Origin: Amaurobius ferox
Lineage: Eukaryota; Arthropoda; Arachnida; Araneae; Amaurobiidae
NCBI GenBank assembly: GCA_951213105.1
Contig: OX578138.1
Span: forward strand, 66,178,037-66,242,036
Reading direction: 5' to 3'
Length of the DNA: 64,000 nt
Every line of letters starts with the position of its first letter. Position 1 is the stretch's first letter. The position numbers and the translations under genes are program-made. Shown piece by piece: positions 21,228 through 31,650 of this stretch. The notes beneath the pieces were generated by a model. That model was given only the letters and a program-made list of their open reading frames with translations. It was not told where the DNA came from and did no database searches.

Positions 21228-22222
21228 ATGCTTTCAAACACATACTAAACAAAAAAGATCAACCATGCATAAAGCATTGATTATGAAACACTTTCCAACT
21301 TCAATGCAATTTTATATAAACATCTCTGAAATGCGATAGATTCCTCGGTAATATTTTTTAAATTATCACAATACTACATTAATTTATTATATTTGAAAAC
21401 TTCATCAAAAACAAATGAACTTTATTCAAATGACGTTATCGAAATATAAATCGCTTGGTTTAAACATCTCTAAAGTGCGATACATTCCTCAGTAATATTT
21501 TTAAAATTATCATAATACTGCAATAATTTATTATATTTGAAAACTTCATCGAAAACAAATGAACTTTATTCAAATGATGTCATCGAAATATAAATCGCCT
21601 CATTATAAAAGCCGAATTTCATTCATAAACATTTTTCCAATCGTTTCATTTATCACAATACTATAAAAATTTATTTAAAAATTTGAAAAATTGTTATCTA
21701 CCATATTTATATTAAAATGTGAAACCTCTCTTACATATAAATAATTCAACTCTTGGAAATATATTTATTATATAATATATCTCTTTTTTCTTTCTGGAGG
21801 ATATAGTAAGAGTCAGAATTTAATTGAATTTGTTTTTCTCCCTATATTAAATAATTTTTATTTAAAAAACTACTTAACATATTTTACTGAAATTTTTTTT
21901 ATATATTTTATGAGATAATTTGAATATTGCCTAAAATTTTCGAAGCAATTTGTGAATTTTAAATTTGCCTAAAAAATATTTGAAAAATTAGGTCCCATAC
22001 GGTTCAATGTATTTCATTTTTTAAACCCGGGTTCAATCCAAAATTAATTGGGTGATATTATTCATTTGCATTCCCTTAGGTCCCACAGACCGTCTGAAAA
22101 ACATACTAAAATTTCCTTTCGATAAAGTAATTTTTACGGCAGTTATCGTGCTAACGGACAGACAGACAGAATGAACAAAGTCATAAACACTTTTCAACTA
22201 TGTTGTAAAGTGTTAACAAAAT
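21228..22222 (+). repeat. Family-2 interspersed repeat
   Basis: It starts with two tandem ~150-bp units (around 21310-21460 and 21462-21600, each with 'aaacatctctgaaatgcgat' and 'aaaacttcatcaaaaacaaa'). It continues through 'cacccaattaattttgg' text, 'cagaccgtctgaaaaacata', a 'gacagacagacag' run, and ends with the imperfect hairpin 'aacacttttcaactatgttg' + 'taaagtgtt'. Related copies lie at 45625-46388 and, inverted, at 48676-49985. It is non-coding. The hairpin end could suggest a Helitron or another non-autonomous class; I cannot decide. Confidence 0.75.
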
Positions 22223-22789
22223 GCAAAAGGGACCTCGTTATATTATAACATGAAGGACTTAACGATCTTTCTAATATAAATTTCATTTTGGTTCAGACCA
22301 ATCTTCTATACAATAAATGTTATTTTAAATCTGTATAATGGACGTCCATCTGCGTTCGCTCAGTTCGGATATAACGATCTTAAATCTTTATTAATGAAAA
22401 ATGTTGTAGTTGAATAAATTGAAACACCCCACAAAGCAACACTTTCTTTAATCTGTTTTCTTGCGCAGATAAGTAGGGAAGAATGGTCTATTCCGTGGTG
22501 GTCCAATTTTGATGCAAATATCACGTTGTATTTTCTATTCTGCAATGGACCCATTCGACCTGCTCACGCTAAACTCTGACACACATTTGTAGCTTTGCGA
22601 TTTTTGCACAAAACTTGATGGAAAACTAAGTGTTATAAAAACTGGTTGCTCTAGTCAGTAATTACTGGCAAGCATGGCCTGCTAATTTGAAATTTCAGCC
22701 TAAAGTTTGGATTTTATCTGATTCAGATGTATAATTTTCCAATAGACGTTATTGGTGGCAAAATTTTCCCCATACTATCATTTTTATCA

Positions 22790-23760
22790 ACAATTTTTCC
22801 TTGGAGCATCTATTTCTCAAGATTTGCAATAAATAGAGCTTAGATGATGACTGATATGGATTCAGCATCGAATTCCGAATAATCATGACCTCCCTATAGA
22901 TATTTACTTCTGGTTCTTTCTTCATTTCCAGTTCAAACATTTTCATTTTACTTGAAACATCTATTCCTAAAGATTGGCTATATATAGAGAGATTAGATGA
23001 TAACTAATATTGATTCAACATTAAATGCTAGAAGACGGATAGTGGTTTCCTAAGAATTTCCCCTTACAGTTCCTTTTCATCTTCAGCTTAAAAAGTTTCA
23101 TTGAAACTCTGGATGGGCTTTAGATGCAGCTTAGATAATGATTGATATGGATTCAGCATTAAGTTCTAGAGGGAATTGGATGAATCATTAAGGATTTCCA
23201 TTTTCGGTCTTGGCGATGTTATTTCTAATTCAAAAGTTCACATTTGCCTTGCAGCATCCATATTTCAGAATTGGCTGTAGAAAGAGTTTAGACGATGAAT
23301 GATATGGATTCAGCTTCAAATCGTGGAAGAGGTGCTGGTGTTTATTAAGGATTTCCATTTTCATTTTTTTCCCATTTTCTGTTCAGATATTTTTATTTTA
23401 TTTGTAATGTCTATTTCATAGAATGAGCTATAGATAGAGCTTATATGATGACTTTTATTGATTCAGCATTACATTTTTGAAGGGGGTTGGGGAATTCAGT
23501 AAGAATTTCAACGTCTCGTTTTTTTTTATTTCCGGTTCAAAAATGTGCTTTTAAACATCCATATTTACAAAATCGGTTACAGATAAAACTAAGATGACTA
23601 CTGATATAGATCCAGTATTATATTCTAGTGGATTTCCTTTTACCGTTCTAGAGATTTTAGTTTCGATTAAATAAATGTACTTTTTCTTTACCACATCTAT
23701 TACACAGGATTAATGTTTAGAAAGGCATTAGGTGATGACTGATATGTAAGCGACGTAGCA
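22790..23760 (+). repeat. Diverged ~150-bp tandem array, about 7 units
   Basis: The motif 'gatgatgactgatatggatt' + 'cagcat' recurs at about 22844, 22998, 23136, 23291, 23446, 23593 and 23733, that is every 138-155 bp. Each unit also has 'aaggatttccattttcg...tttccggttca' and 'catctatttc..agaattggctatagatagag'. Units are roughly 70% alike. A single dispersed relative lies inverted near 48110-48400. Confidence 0.75.
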
Positions 23761-25496
23761 ACGTAACGTAATACGTGAAAATTTAATAAGTGAAAATATT
23801 CCGCAAGATAAAAAAGTTTGCCTAGTTTCAGCTCTGCATGTGTTCTGTAAAGCGAGAACGAGCCCGTCAGAGATGTTGAACGAAAATACAGAGAGGCAAA
23901 GTTAGTTACGTTTTTTTCTGTCTCACAAAATCCTTTTCATTCTATTTTAAAATTCCATTTTAATTTCTTCTTTCCTTCATATACCCTAGGCACTGTGCCT
24001 AAAGTGCCTAATGGTAAATTCGATTATTTTTTGGCTCCGCAAGGTTAAGTTATATTGAGGTCTTATTATGTGTCTATTCCGTACAGTACTAGTCTCCGAA
24101 ATTTGTTCATTGTGTACTATTAAGTTACTTCACTCGCATACTCTATGGTAAATGCAGACGTTGGATTTTTTTTTTTCTAATACAGAAGCTTCCTTTTAGA
24201 ATAGCGCAAGAATTTTTTTTGTTCTAAATGGGCGTTCTTGTAATAATTCATATAATCATAATGCTATTGTGTTCATGATCGAGTAATTTAAAAATATAGG
24301 TTACTTTTTAATTAATTTTCTTATTTTTTTCTGGCAATACAAAACTTGTCTTTGGAAAAGAATGTACGAAATGAAATTATCAAATTTTCTTGGCGTACCC
24401 CTATGTATCGACTCGCGTACCCCTGTTTGGAGACCACTGTGCAGCTCTGTAAAATAGCCTAGTGTGGTCTTCTCATCCCAGATGGCGCTACAAGTCGCAC
24501 TTCTCCCTCTCAAAATTTTATCCATCCAATAACTCTCAAAGTCCCTGGCGGTCGCGCGAGGAATAAAATAAAAAATATTCTATATATATTTTGAAAATTC
24601 TAGGGTAAGCCAGAGCGCCGAAAATCGACAATCTGTCAGCTCACCCAATTAGGATCATCGACTCTTTTCTCCCTAGGGTAATAGGGCAAGCGTTTTTTTA
24701 GGGTAATATATTCAAAACTGCGTTTGGCCTAAATATATTCGCCCGCACCTAATATTCTTATTCAAAAAGATCTTTCGGCACTTTTATCTATTATCGATGC
24801 AGATAGGGAAAAATGTTTGCTTCTCTGCCGTCTCTATAGGGGACATATTTTGCCGGAATTTCTCAACTTCCTTTTCAATTTAGTGTCTACTTTTTTTTAT
24901 TCCCTCTTTTAGTTTTCTTCGAAAGAAATATAAAGGCTAAAGGTATAAAAGAACCTCCCGAGTGTTTGGATGTATTTGGGGCTTTTTAAAGAAGAGCTTG
25001 GAGTTTTGGAGCCTTTTGGGAAATTTCTGAGATATGGAGACATATTTGGCGAGGGTGTTGACGGAACGAAAAATTTCACGAAATGGGTGAAAGTTTGAAG
25101 GAGATTTCAAAATTGATTTTTTTTCTTCTTTTTTATATGAAATGCAGACATGAAAAGATTTCATAGAATTAGTATTTTCTTTTGTGTGCTTTTTATTCAT
25201 AATTTGAGGGAAATTTATGAAGTTTGAGGGGCTAAAAGAAAGGGATATTTCAGTTTGTTCAAAGTACAGTCAATCATAACGTAATAGATTGGGTTTTGAA
25301 TATTAAAAATATTCATCGCTTTTATTTTATTTTATTTTCAGAATGCAAAAATAAATTTCATCTGAGTGAAAGGAGGACTTTATTTGGCGTTACTTTATAA
25401 TGATAAAAAAAGATTCTTCCATGATCAGTATTAAAATAAATGTGTTAATTGGTAAATATTTAAATATTCAACGAACAAATGATGAAAACCATACAA
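23761..25496. other. No gene recognised
   Basis: AT-rich sequence with short frames only. The phrase 'gcgtacccctatg...gcgtacccctg' near 24390-24425 is a small internal repeat. I see no domain, RNA gene or transposon end. Confidence 0.45.
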
Positions 25497-25860
25497 AAAT
25501 CTGATATGTACAGCACATGACTTTTCATACAAACTCATATTCCTCTTTCATCATCAATTTTCCAATACATTAGTTATATCCAATTTGCAGTCCTAAAACG
25601 TTTTCTTTTCCATTTGGCGACTTAGCATATTTTAAAACGTCGTTAACTCGCCCAAATGTTAAGGAACTAAACTATCTCGGAAATGGTTTATATCCTAGAG
25701 TAATAGGGTTGGTTTCGAATTCGACATAGTTATAAAAGTCCTATAATTAAAAAAGTCCTTCTCCTTGTTTATCTGTCTTACTTAGAAACATACTGGGCTA
25801 CAAATTTAGGGTAACATAGCCAACTTGGCGATTTTTTAATGCCGCTAAATTAGCGAAAAT
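25497..25860 (+). repeat. Family-1 repeat, diverged partial copy
   Basis: It starts with 'aaaatctgatatgtacagcacatgac' as in the other copies but soon diverges; only 'catttggcgacttag', 'ctcggaaatggtt' and 'gccaacttggcgattttttaatgccg' are recognisable, the last in the order of the opposite strand. It appears rearranged. Confidence 0.45.
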
Positions 25861-25974
25861 GTAATGTTTTAAAAGGTAATGTTTAATGGCTTTCATAATA
25901 CCTGCAGCTTTGTGGGAAAAAACTTAACGTATTTCACTATTCACGGAACAGGTATATTTTCTTTTGATGTCTTG

Positions 25975-25993
25975 GGGGGGGGGGGGGGGGGGG
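25975..25993 (+). repeat. Poly-G tract (about 19 G)
   Basis: An uninterrupted G run adjoining the SINE; part of it belongs to the SINE's target-site duplication. It could form a G-quadruplex. Confidence 0.95.
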
Positions 25994-26000
25994 CATGGTG

Positions 26001-26386
26001 TTGTTGTTGTTGAGACCCAGACCGTCCGACCTACCAGAAAGGTGTAAGGTAACTGTATGGACGGCCGGGAAGTGCCACCCAATTTAGACCGGAACCCAGT
26101 GGGGAAGGCATCCACAGGGACCGTACCCTCCTTCCCCTACCACCAACCTCTCGGAAGGACTTACGGACCCACATGTTTAACGTGATCGTACTCCGCATGA
26201 ACACGGCGGCATTTGTGGCAGCGTGCAAATCTAGCGCGCAAACCACGGGGATACCGCACCCGAGATGGCCAACAGCACGCGGCGTTCTGAGGTGGTCACC
26301 CACCAAGTACTAACCGCGCCCGATGCTGCTTGACTTCGGTGATCTAACGAGAACCGGTGTTTTCAGCACGGTACGGCCGTTGGTCC
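26001..26386 (-). mobile_element. 5S-rRNA-headed SINE (SINE3-like), full length with TSD
   Basis: On the minus strand the element begins 'ggaccaacggccgtaccgtg' and follows metazoan 5S rRNA (gttctcgttagatcaccgaa, 'gcgcggttagtacttggtgg', 'cagcatcgggcgcgg'), then a ~250-bp body and a 3' tail 'gtctcaacaacaacaa'. The 5S internal promoter region (A box, intermediate element, C box) is largely retained, which is how such SINEs are transcribed by RNA polymerase III. The direct repeat GGGGGGCATGGTG lies at 25988-26000 and 26387-26399, so insertion was by target-primed retrotransposition. There is no protein product; the frames across the body are chance. Confidence 0.9.
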
Positions 26387-26654
26387 GGGGGGCATGGTGT
26401 AAATTAATTGTGTTTTAAGGGGGGGGGGCGTATTACATTATTTATCTTTCGTTAGGATGTGTACAATAATTAATATTATTCATCGGGAGAAGCGCATGGC
26501 CCGCATGTGTCAGGGGTTATTAGAAACTCAAGGGTTGCAGGTGGGAGGATGTAAGGGAATATTTTACATAAATTTATGCATTTCGTCATATATCGGATTA
26601 AACATATGTGCAGCATTATGGTATACAGACTATAGGGGAGCCCCGTGTCTAAGT

Positions 26655-26845
26655 AAAGTACAGACATGTTAAATTTATGGGTCCAAAAGTCCTTCCGAGA
26701 AGTTGATAGTAGGAGATGGAGGGTACAGTCTCTGTGGATGTCGTCCCCACTGGGGTCCAGTCTAAATTGGGTGACAGTGTCTCAGTTGTCCAAACAGATA
26801 CCTTACACCTTCGGGTAGGTCGGTCGGTCTGGGTCGAAAGAAAGA
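26655..26845 (+). mobile_element. 5S/tRNA-SINE shared 3' body, 5'-truncated copy
   Basis: From 'acatgttaaatttatgggtc' it matches the SINE body ('gtccttccgagaagttg', 'ggtccagtctaaattgggtg', 'gataccttacaccttcggg', 'ggtcggtctgggtcgaaag'). No 5S or tRNA head is present, and the tail has lost the CAA repeats. Confidence 0.8.
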
Positions 26846-26999
26846 AAGACTACAGGAAGCATAAGTTGATGTTCTTGTTAACATTATTGTCAGTACATGG
26901 CTGCCGTGTTGAGAAACAAACTTCAGTCTTTACACAGAAATACTGCATGATGCTACCCCACTTTAAATATTGTCTAAATACTCTTGAATCATGATTATA

Positions 27000-28600
27000 T
27001 TCTCAATATGTAAAAATGAGTCCAAATTTCTGAACACGAACGTTTTATTTTCAACACCAATAAGTGTGAACAGGTATAATGTAGAGCTAGTAACTATCTA
27101 GCTAACTTACAAGATCACAAACCGGCTGTCTAGTACATTGAAACAGCAACTAATCGATCAACAGATTCGCAGAACGGGACGTATTCAGAATTCAATTTTA
27201 TTCGCATCACGCCAACTTGCCAAACGATGATCAGCAAGGAAATTTCTCGAAAAAACTCCATAACTCGAGAAATTCTTAACCAAGTTTAAAAAAAAATCAA
27301 AAAGTTTCCAAAACTGACAAAAAATCGACACGTTGGCGATATTTCACCGAATTTATCGCCCAGACCTCCAAATAATGACAATGGTTGTCTGTAAAATATC
27401 GTTTTTTCTCGGAGCTAGGTAATATGCTGAAAAAATACTTTAGGCATTCTTAAAGACAGACACATAAACAATTACATAATTAATTACACAAAAGAAATAA
27501 ATAATAGTATCAACTGGTTTCAGAGGCAGAAACAAGCCTACTTTCTGATATAAAAACAGATAAGCCACACTAACAAAAGTAAGATAGATGCTTAGACTGC
27601 TGTGTTTTTAACAAAGATTTAATTTTTGGACTCAATACTGAATAGACTGAATATCGTATTGGTATGGTTTGATCTATTTCAATAATCTATTTAATAATCC
27701 ATTTAATAATCTATTTTAATAATGAAAAACATTGGTCCCAAATTAACTGTCTGGTACAATGAAACAGCAATTAATTTCATAAGTGATTCACAAAGCGGGA
27801 AGTATTCATAATTCAATTTTACTTGTATCACGCTAACCCAATAACCGATGACCAGCATGCAAATTTCTCGGGGGCAAAAAAAAAAAAAAAAAAAAAATAA
27901 CACTCCATAACTCTAGACGACTAAAATTGAAGTTTCTTAACCAAATTTGAAGTTTCTAAAACTCACCAAAAGTTGACAATTTGGCGATATTTGTGTCTCG
28001 GACCATCGAATAAAACGACAATGGTTGCCTGCCAAATATCATTTTCCTTTGAGGACAGGTAATATGCTACGAAGATACTTTAGATATTTATAATAATAGT
28101 ATTCATATGACTTCATCTATTCTATCTTATAAGGTTCTCTCCCCCCCTTCCCCTATTTTGATAATGAACAATGCTTATAACTATCCAACTGTCTTACAAG
28201 GTCCCAAATTAACTGTCTGGTACAATAAAAAACAATTAATTGCACAACTAATTTACAAAACGCGACGTATTCACAATTCAATTTTACTCATATCACACCA
28301 ACTTGGGAAGCAATACCAGCATGTAAAATTCTCAGGGGGAGGGAGGGGGGGAGATTGCTCGGAAAAACTCCATAACTCGAGAAATTCTTAACCAAATTAA
28401 AAAAATCGAAACGTTTCCAAAACTCACAAAAAATCGACAAGTTGCTGATATTTCGCCGAATTTGTCGCCCGGACCTTCAAATGATGACAATTATTGCTTG
28501 CAAAATATCGTTTTTGCTTGGAGGCAAGCAATATACTTTAGGTGATCGTAACAATAGTCATTATATGGCTTGGTCTATTTTAATTTTAAATGCTTGTTTT
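27000..28600 (+). repeat. Three direct copies of a ~400-bp repeat
   Basis: Units at about 27080-27480, 27715-28090 and 28165-28570 share 'aaattaactgtctggtacaat', 'cgacgtattcacaattcaat', 'cataactcgagaaattctta', 'cgatatttcgccgaatttgt' and 'taatatgctgaaaaaatact'. The second carries a ~22-bp poly-A run (27877-27898), the third G-rich runs. A fourth, more diverged relative is at about 29725-30115. The 'gccgaatttgtcgcc' core resembles part of family 1, hinting at a distant relation. Confidence 0.7.
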
Positions 28601-28710
28601 AACACAGCTATTTTTTTAATAAGGTAAAGGTTGGGTTTCGTCGAAATGGGAACGTATATGCAGAAATAAATGATTGTTGATTGATATCGTTGTTTTATAC
28701 TTTAATATAC

Positions 28711-28775
28711 AGGGTGTTAAGGAAAGTCGTGGAGTATGAGAATAACTCGAGAAGTATGAGAATTATCGTATATTT
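28711..28775 (+). mobile_element. Possible mariner-type terminal repeat fragment
   Basis: 'tacagggtgttaaggaaagtc' has the TA + CAGGGTGT start seen at 36471 and typical of several mariner groups. No partner end or transposase is found nearby, so this may be a solo end. Confidence 0.35.
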
Positions 28776-28920
28776 TTATGCACCTGTATATAGGAAACTA
28801 CATAGATGATGCTATACGATTATATTACTTTCGTGGGACTGATTCAGTTCTTTACCCGAAATGGGGGGGGGAGGGGCGGCAAATTTTGCTTCCCTTGAGA
28901 GATAAAGGAAAACTCGGAGT

Positions 28921-29195
28921 TGGGACAGTCCAGTGGTTAGTGCACGGGAATTGTACTCGCATGATTCTAGTTCGAACTACGCCTCTACTCAAACTGCCTC
29001 CGTGTTCACGCGGAGTACGGGCATGTTAAATATGTGGCACATTCCGAGAGGTACGTGGTAGGAAAAAGAGTGTACATCCCTGTAGATGCCGCCCCACTGG
29101 GTTCCGGTCTAAATTGGATGGCACTTCTCGGCCGTCCAAACAGATACCTTACACCTTCGGGTAGGTGGGACGGTTTAGGTTGAAGAAGAAGGAAA
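28921..29195 (+). mobile_element. tRNA-headed SINE sharing the 5S-SINE body
   Basis: The 5' ~60 bp read 'tccagtggttagtgcacggg' (A-box-like) and, about 35 bp on, 'ctagttcgaactacgcc' (B-box-like), so the head is tRNA-derived. From 'cgtgttcacgcggagtacgg' onward the sequence is the same body as the 5S-headed SINEs ('ggttccggtctaaattggat', 'ccttacaccttcgggtaggt'). The tail degrades into 'gaagaagaagg'. No stable cloverleaf is claimed; it is a SINE, not a tRNA gene. Confidence 0.75.
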
Positions 29196-29724
29196 AATGT
29201 CAATAGCAAAGGTCTAGAGCGTTACTGCAACATTAATGCAAAGAAACTCCCCCTTTCACCGCAAAATATGCAAAGGATCCCTAAAAAGAATGTATACAAT
29301 CGAACTCTCCCTCAAAATTCGAACATTTAGGCAGTACTACAGAATAAAATTAACTTTATTATACACAAAATATTCACTTTTCAGCAAACATTCATGCTTG
29401 CACACGTGCAATAATATGCATCCCACTGTTTTTCAAACACTCTACGTTTATATTCTACATGCAGCTTAATGAAATTATCTCTTTTAAAGTTGTTATTTTA
29501 AGATATATTTTCCATCTTTTTTTTAAGGGGGGGGGGAGGGGATAAAATGATTAGCACTAATTTTGAAACGAATTTTGCCATTGACTTTTTTGCCTATCTT
29601 TAATAGGAAACGAGATATGTCCTGTATTTTGAAATTTGTCTCTCATCGTGTAGCGTTAATACGGAGTTTCCTTTTCACCTGCATAAAATAATGTTATGGC
29701 TTATCCTCTGGAATCGTAGGTGTA
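29196..29724. other. No gene recognised
   Basis: AT-rich, with a G-run near 29528-29540; nothing else identifiable. Confidence 0.45.
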
Positions 29725-30115
29725 CGCTCAGGATACGAAAATGAGTCTAAATTTCTGGATAACTAACACTTTTATTTACAAGCGCAGCGTAAGGAACAAT
29801 ATATAGCAAATAAATACTCCACTAATTTCACAAAACAGCCCATACTATTCTCAAAACATTGACGTATTTCATTCCACAAAAAAACAGCCACTATTCTTAA
29901 AACATTGACGTGTGGCACTGTTCAATAGCGCCTATTATGTCAACTGCTCTACAACTGAAGAATGACTCCTTTCATAGACTCTCTATGGAAATTTCTAGAA
30001 ATCTCTCATATCGCGTAGAATATTCGTTATTTCGAAGTGTTTCTCGAACCTTCGAAAACTCGCCAAATGTCGCCAATTTGGCAATTACTTGCCCAAATCT
30101 TGCAATCCTAATCTG
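29725..30115 (+). repeat. Diverged relative of the 27000-28600 repeat
   Basis: Shares 'gaaaatgagtctaaatttct' with 27014 and ends with 'gccaaatgtcgccaatttgg' type text. A short internal duplication (aaacagcc..ctattct.aaaacattgacgt) is present at 29832-29912. Confidence 0.5.
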
Positions 30116-30657
30116 AACTTCAGCATATGTCAACCGTAGATTAACATCATAGAAAAGGTTGCCTGCATAGGTGCTTTCTTCGTCTGGTTTTCAAAAGCGA
30201 CTCCAGTGAGGACATTTTACACATTCGTAACAATAAAATCCAATTAATCTAAAACGTCTCGAAGTATTTGTTTGATCCATGACATTCTTTGTGACCTCGC
30301 ATTTATATATATATATGATGATACCCCGGTAAACGTTACCATTTCGAAGCAAAATGTTGAAAAATTCATAAAAACAACTTTATGAAAAACATACTGCTGT
30401 CCAATTAAAGAAATGGATGCACCATACAAATCTGTCTCTAGTGCACATTAATTGAAAATGTGGTGTGTGCATTTACGTCATGTATTACACCGGAGAAATC
30501 GCATGTAAACTAAAAAATCTTACCGAAAAATTACATAAATTTATTCATAAATAATTAATAAACAATTATTGAATTATGATTTATGCATATTCATGTAGCC
30601 ATGATCTATTAAAAACTGCTATTAGCGTATTAATGCACCATTTTTCATTTTCTTCCA
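30116..30657. other. No gene recognised; sequence upstream of candidate exon
   Basis: AT-rich. The last ~20 bases (tttttcattttcttccag) make a good polypyrimidine tract and AG acceptor for the candidate exon that follows. Confidence 0.4.
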
Positions 30658-30658
30658 G

Positions 30659-30849
30659 AAAACGAAGTGCGGACTCAAAATGGCCGACTCAGGGTGTTGA
30701 CCAGAATTTGCAAATCTGTATCAATGAGTTACTTATCTATGTCAACACCGCATTCGCCATCCAAGAGCACATTCCGAGCCGGAAACGAATCTTCTGCCCC
30801 GAGGGGACATGAATTATGTATCGAAAGAGGAAAAGGGGCTCATGGATGA
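30659..30849 (+). CDS. Candidate terminal coding exon of a host gene
   Basis: After a convincing splice acceptor (polypyrimidine tract then cag at 30656-30658) an open frame of about 63 codons runs to a TGA at 30847. It is entered in phase 1, so the first codon would be completed by an upstream exon. The stretch is visibly less AT-rich than its surroundings. The product is Ser/Arg/Thr-rich and hydrophilic, including 'SYLSMSTPHSPSK' and 'FRAGNESSAPRG', as in a cytoplasmic C-terminal tail; a receptor tail is one possibility, but I do not recognise the family. There is no second exon or poly-A signal I can tie to it, so this may be a chance frame. Confidence 0.3.
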
Positions 30850-31496
30850 GTGTCGGCGAACACAGATTAATTACGTGTCAAAGAAGACCTATTAGGACGG
30901 CCACAAAGCAGCTTTGATTTGAAGAAAGATGAAAGTGACTTATCAAAGATTTATCGCGGCACATTTGGATTGAAATTAAATCATTGGCTGTTTTGTGCAG
31001 TGATTTGTAGGTTTTGATTTGGGCCTTACTTTCGTGTTAATGTTATACAAGCTTATTGTTATTTGAGATAATGGGCCTCGTTGGCGTTGTGGAATGAATT
31101 AGGAAATTTGAAAGGAATTTAAATATTTGTTTCGGGGACTGCGGCTCAAGTATTCAGTTGTTGCGTATATAAGGTTTATTGTTATAAATGGTGAAAAAAT
31201 ACGCAAAACTTCCGGTGTGTGAGGTTACATTCGAATTTCTCATATATTTATTTTTCATATAATGTTGCAGATACCGAAAACCACAGAAAATAAATAAGTA
31301 ACGTTGCTTATTTAGTTAAACTACATAACATAATAGAGTACATAAAGAAAAATAGTTAACCACAGTCTAATTGTATGACAGTCTAATTGTAATCGCAGTC
31401 TAATTGTCTAATTGTCAGTATTGCATTGAAAAATTGGAGAATTTTGTCAATCCTAAGACTTCACTTGAAACAAGTGGGCATTCGACCTCTGAGTCA
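30850..31496. other. No gene recognised
   Basis: If 30659-30849 is a real terminal exon, this would include its 3' UTR; an 'aataaataagtaac' phrase near 31289 contains AATAAA. A small duplication 'gtctaattgt' occurs three times near 31366-31412. Confidence 0.35.
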
Positions 31497-31650
31497 AACT
31501 ATGTACATTTCTAAAAATTTATTTTCTGCATTTACATCCACATAATGTACGCAGTATACTACCCAAATTGGGTCCGAATTGCTTCGACGATTTTTAACAT
31601 TACGAAGTGTCAACGATTATAAGAAAAACGCGTTTCATAGCTAAACTATA
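31497..31650 (+). repeat. ~140-bp repeat unit, left of the Tc1 insertion
   Basis: First of three units with 'tttattttctgcatttacat', 'ccaaattgggtccgaattgc', 'caacgattataa' and 'catagctaaactata'. It ends exactly where the Tc1 element begins. Confidence 0.8.

Noticed and set aside
26031..26306. Frames of about 90 aa recurring at 26031-26306, 34793-35236 and 60105-60374
   Set aside because: They recur because the SINE body is repeated; the SINE is a non-coding RNA-derived element.
26280..26390. A functional 5S rRNA gene
   Set aside because: The 5S-like part is fused to a SINE body, has a TSD around the fusion and differs from 5S at several positions; the other copies have deletions. It is a SINE head.
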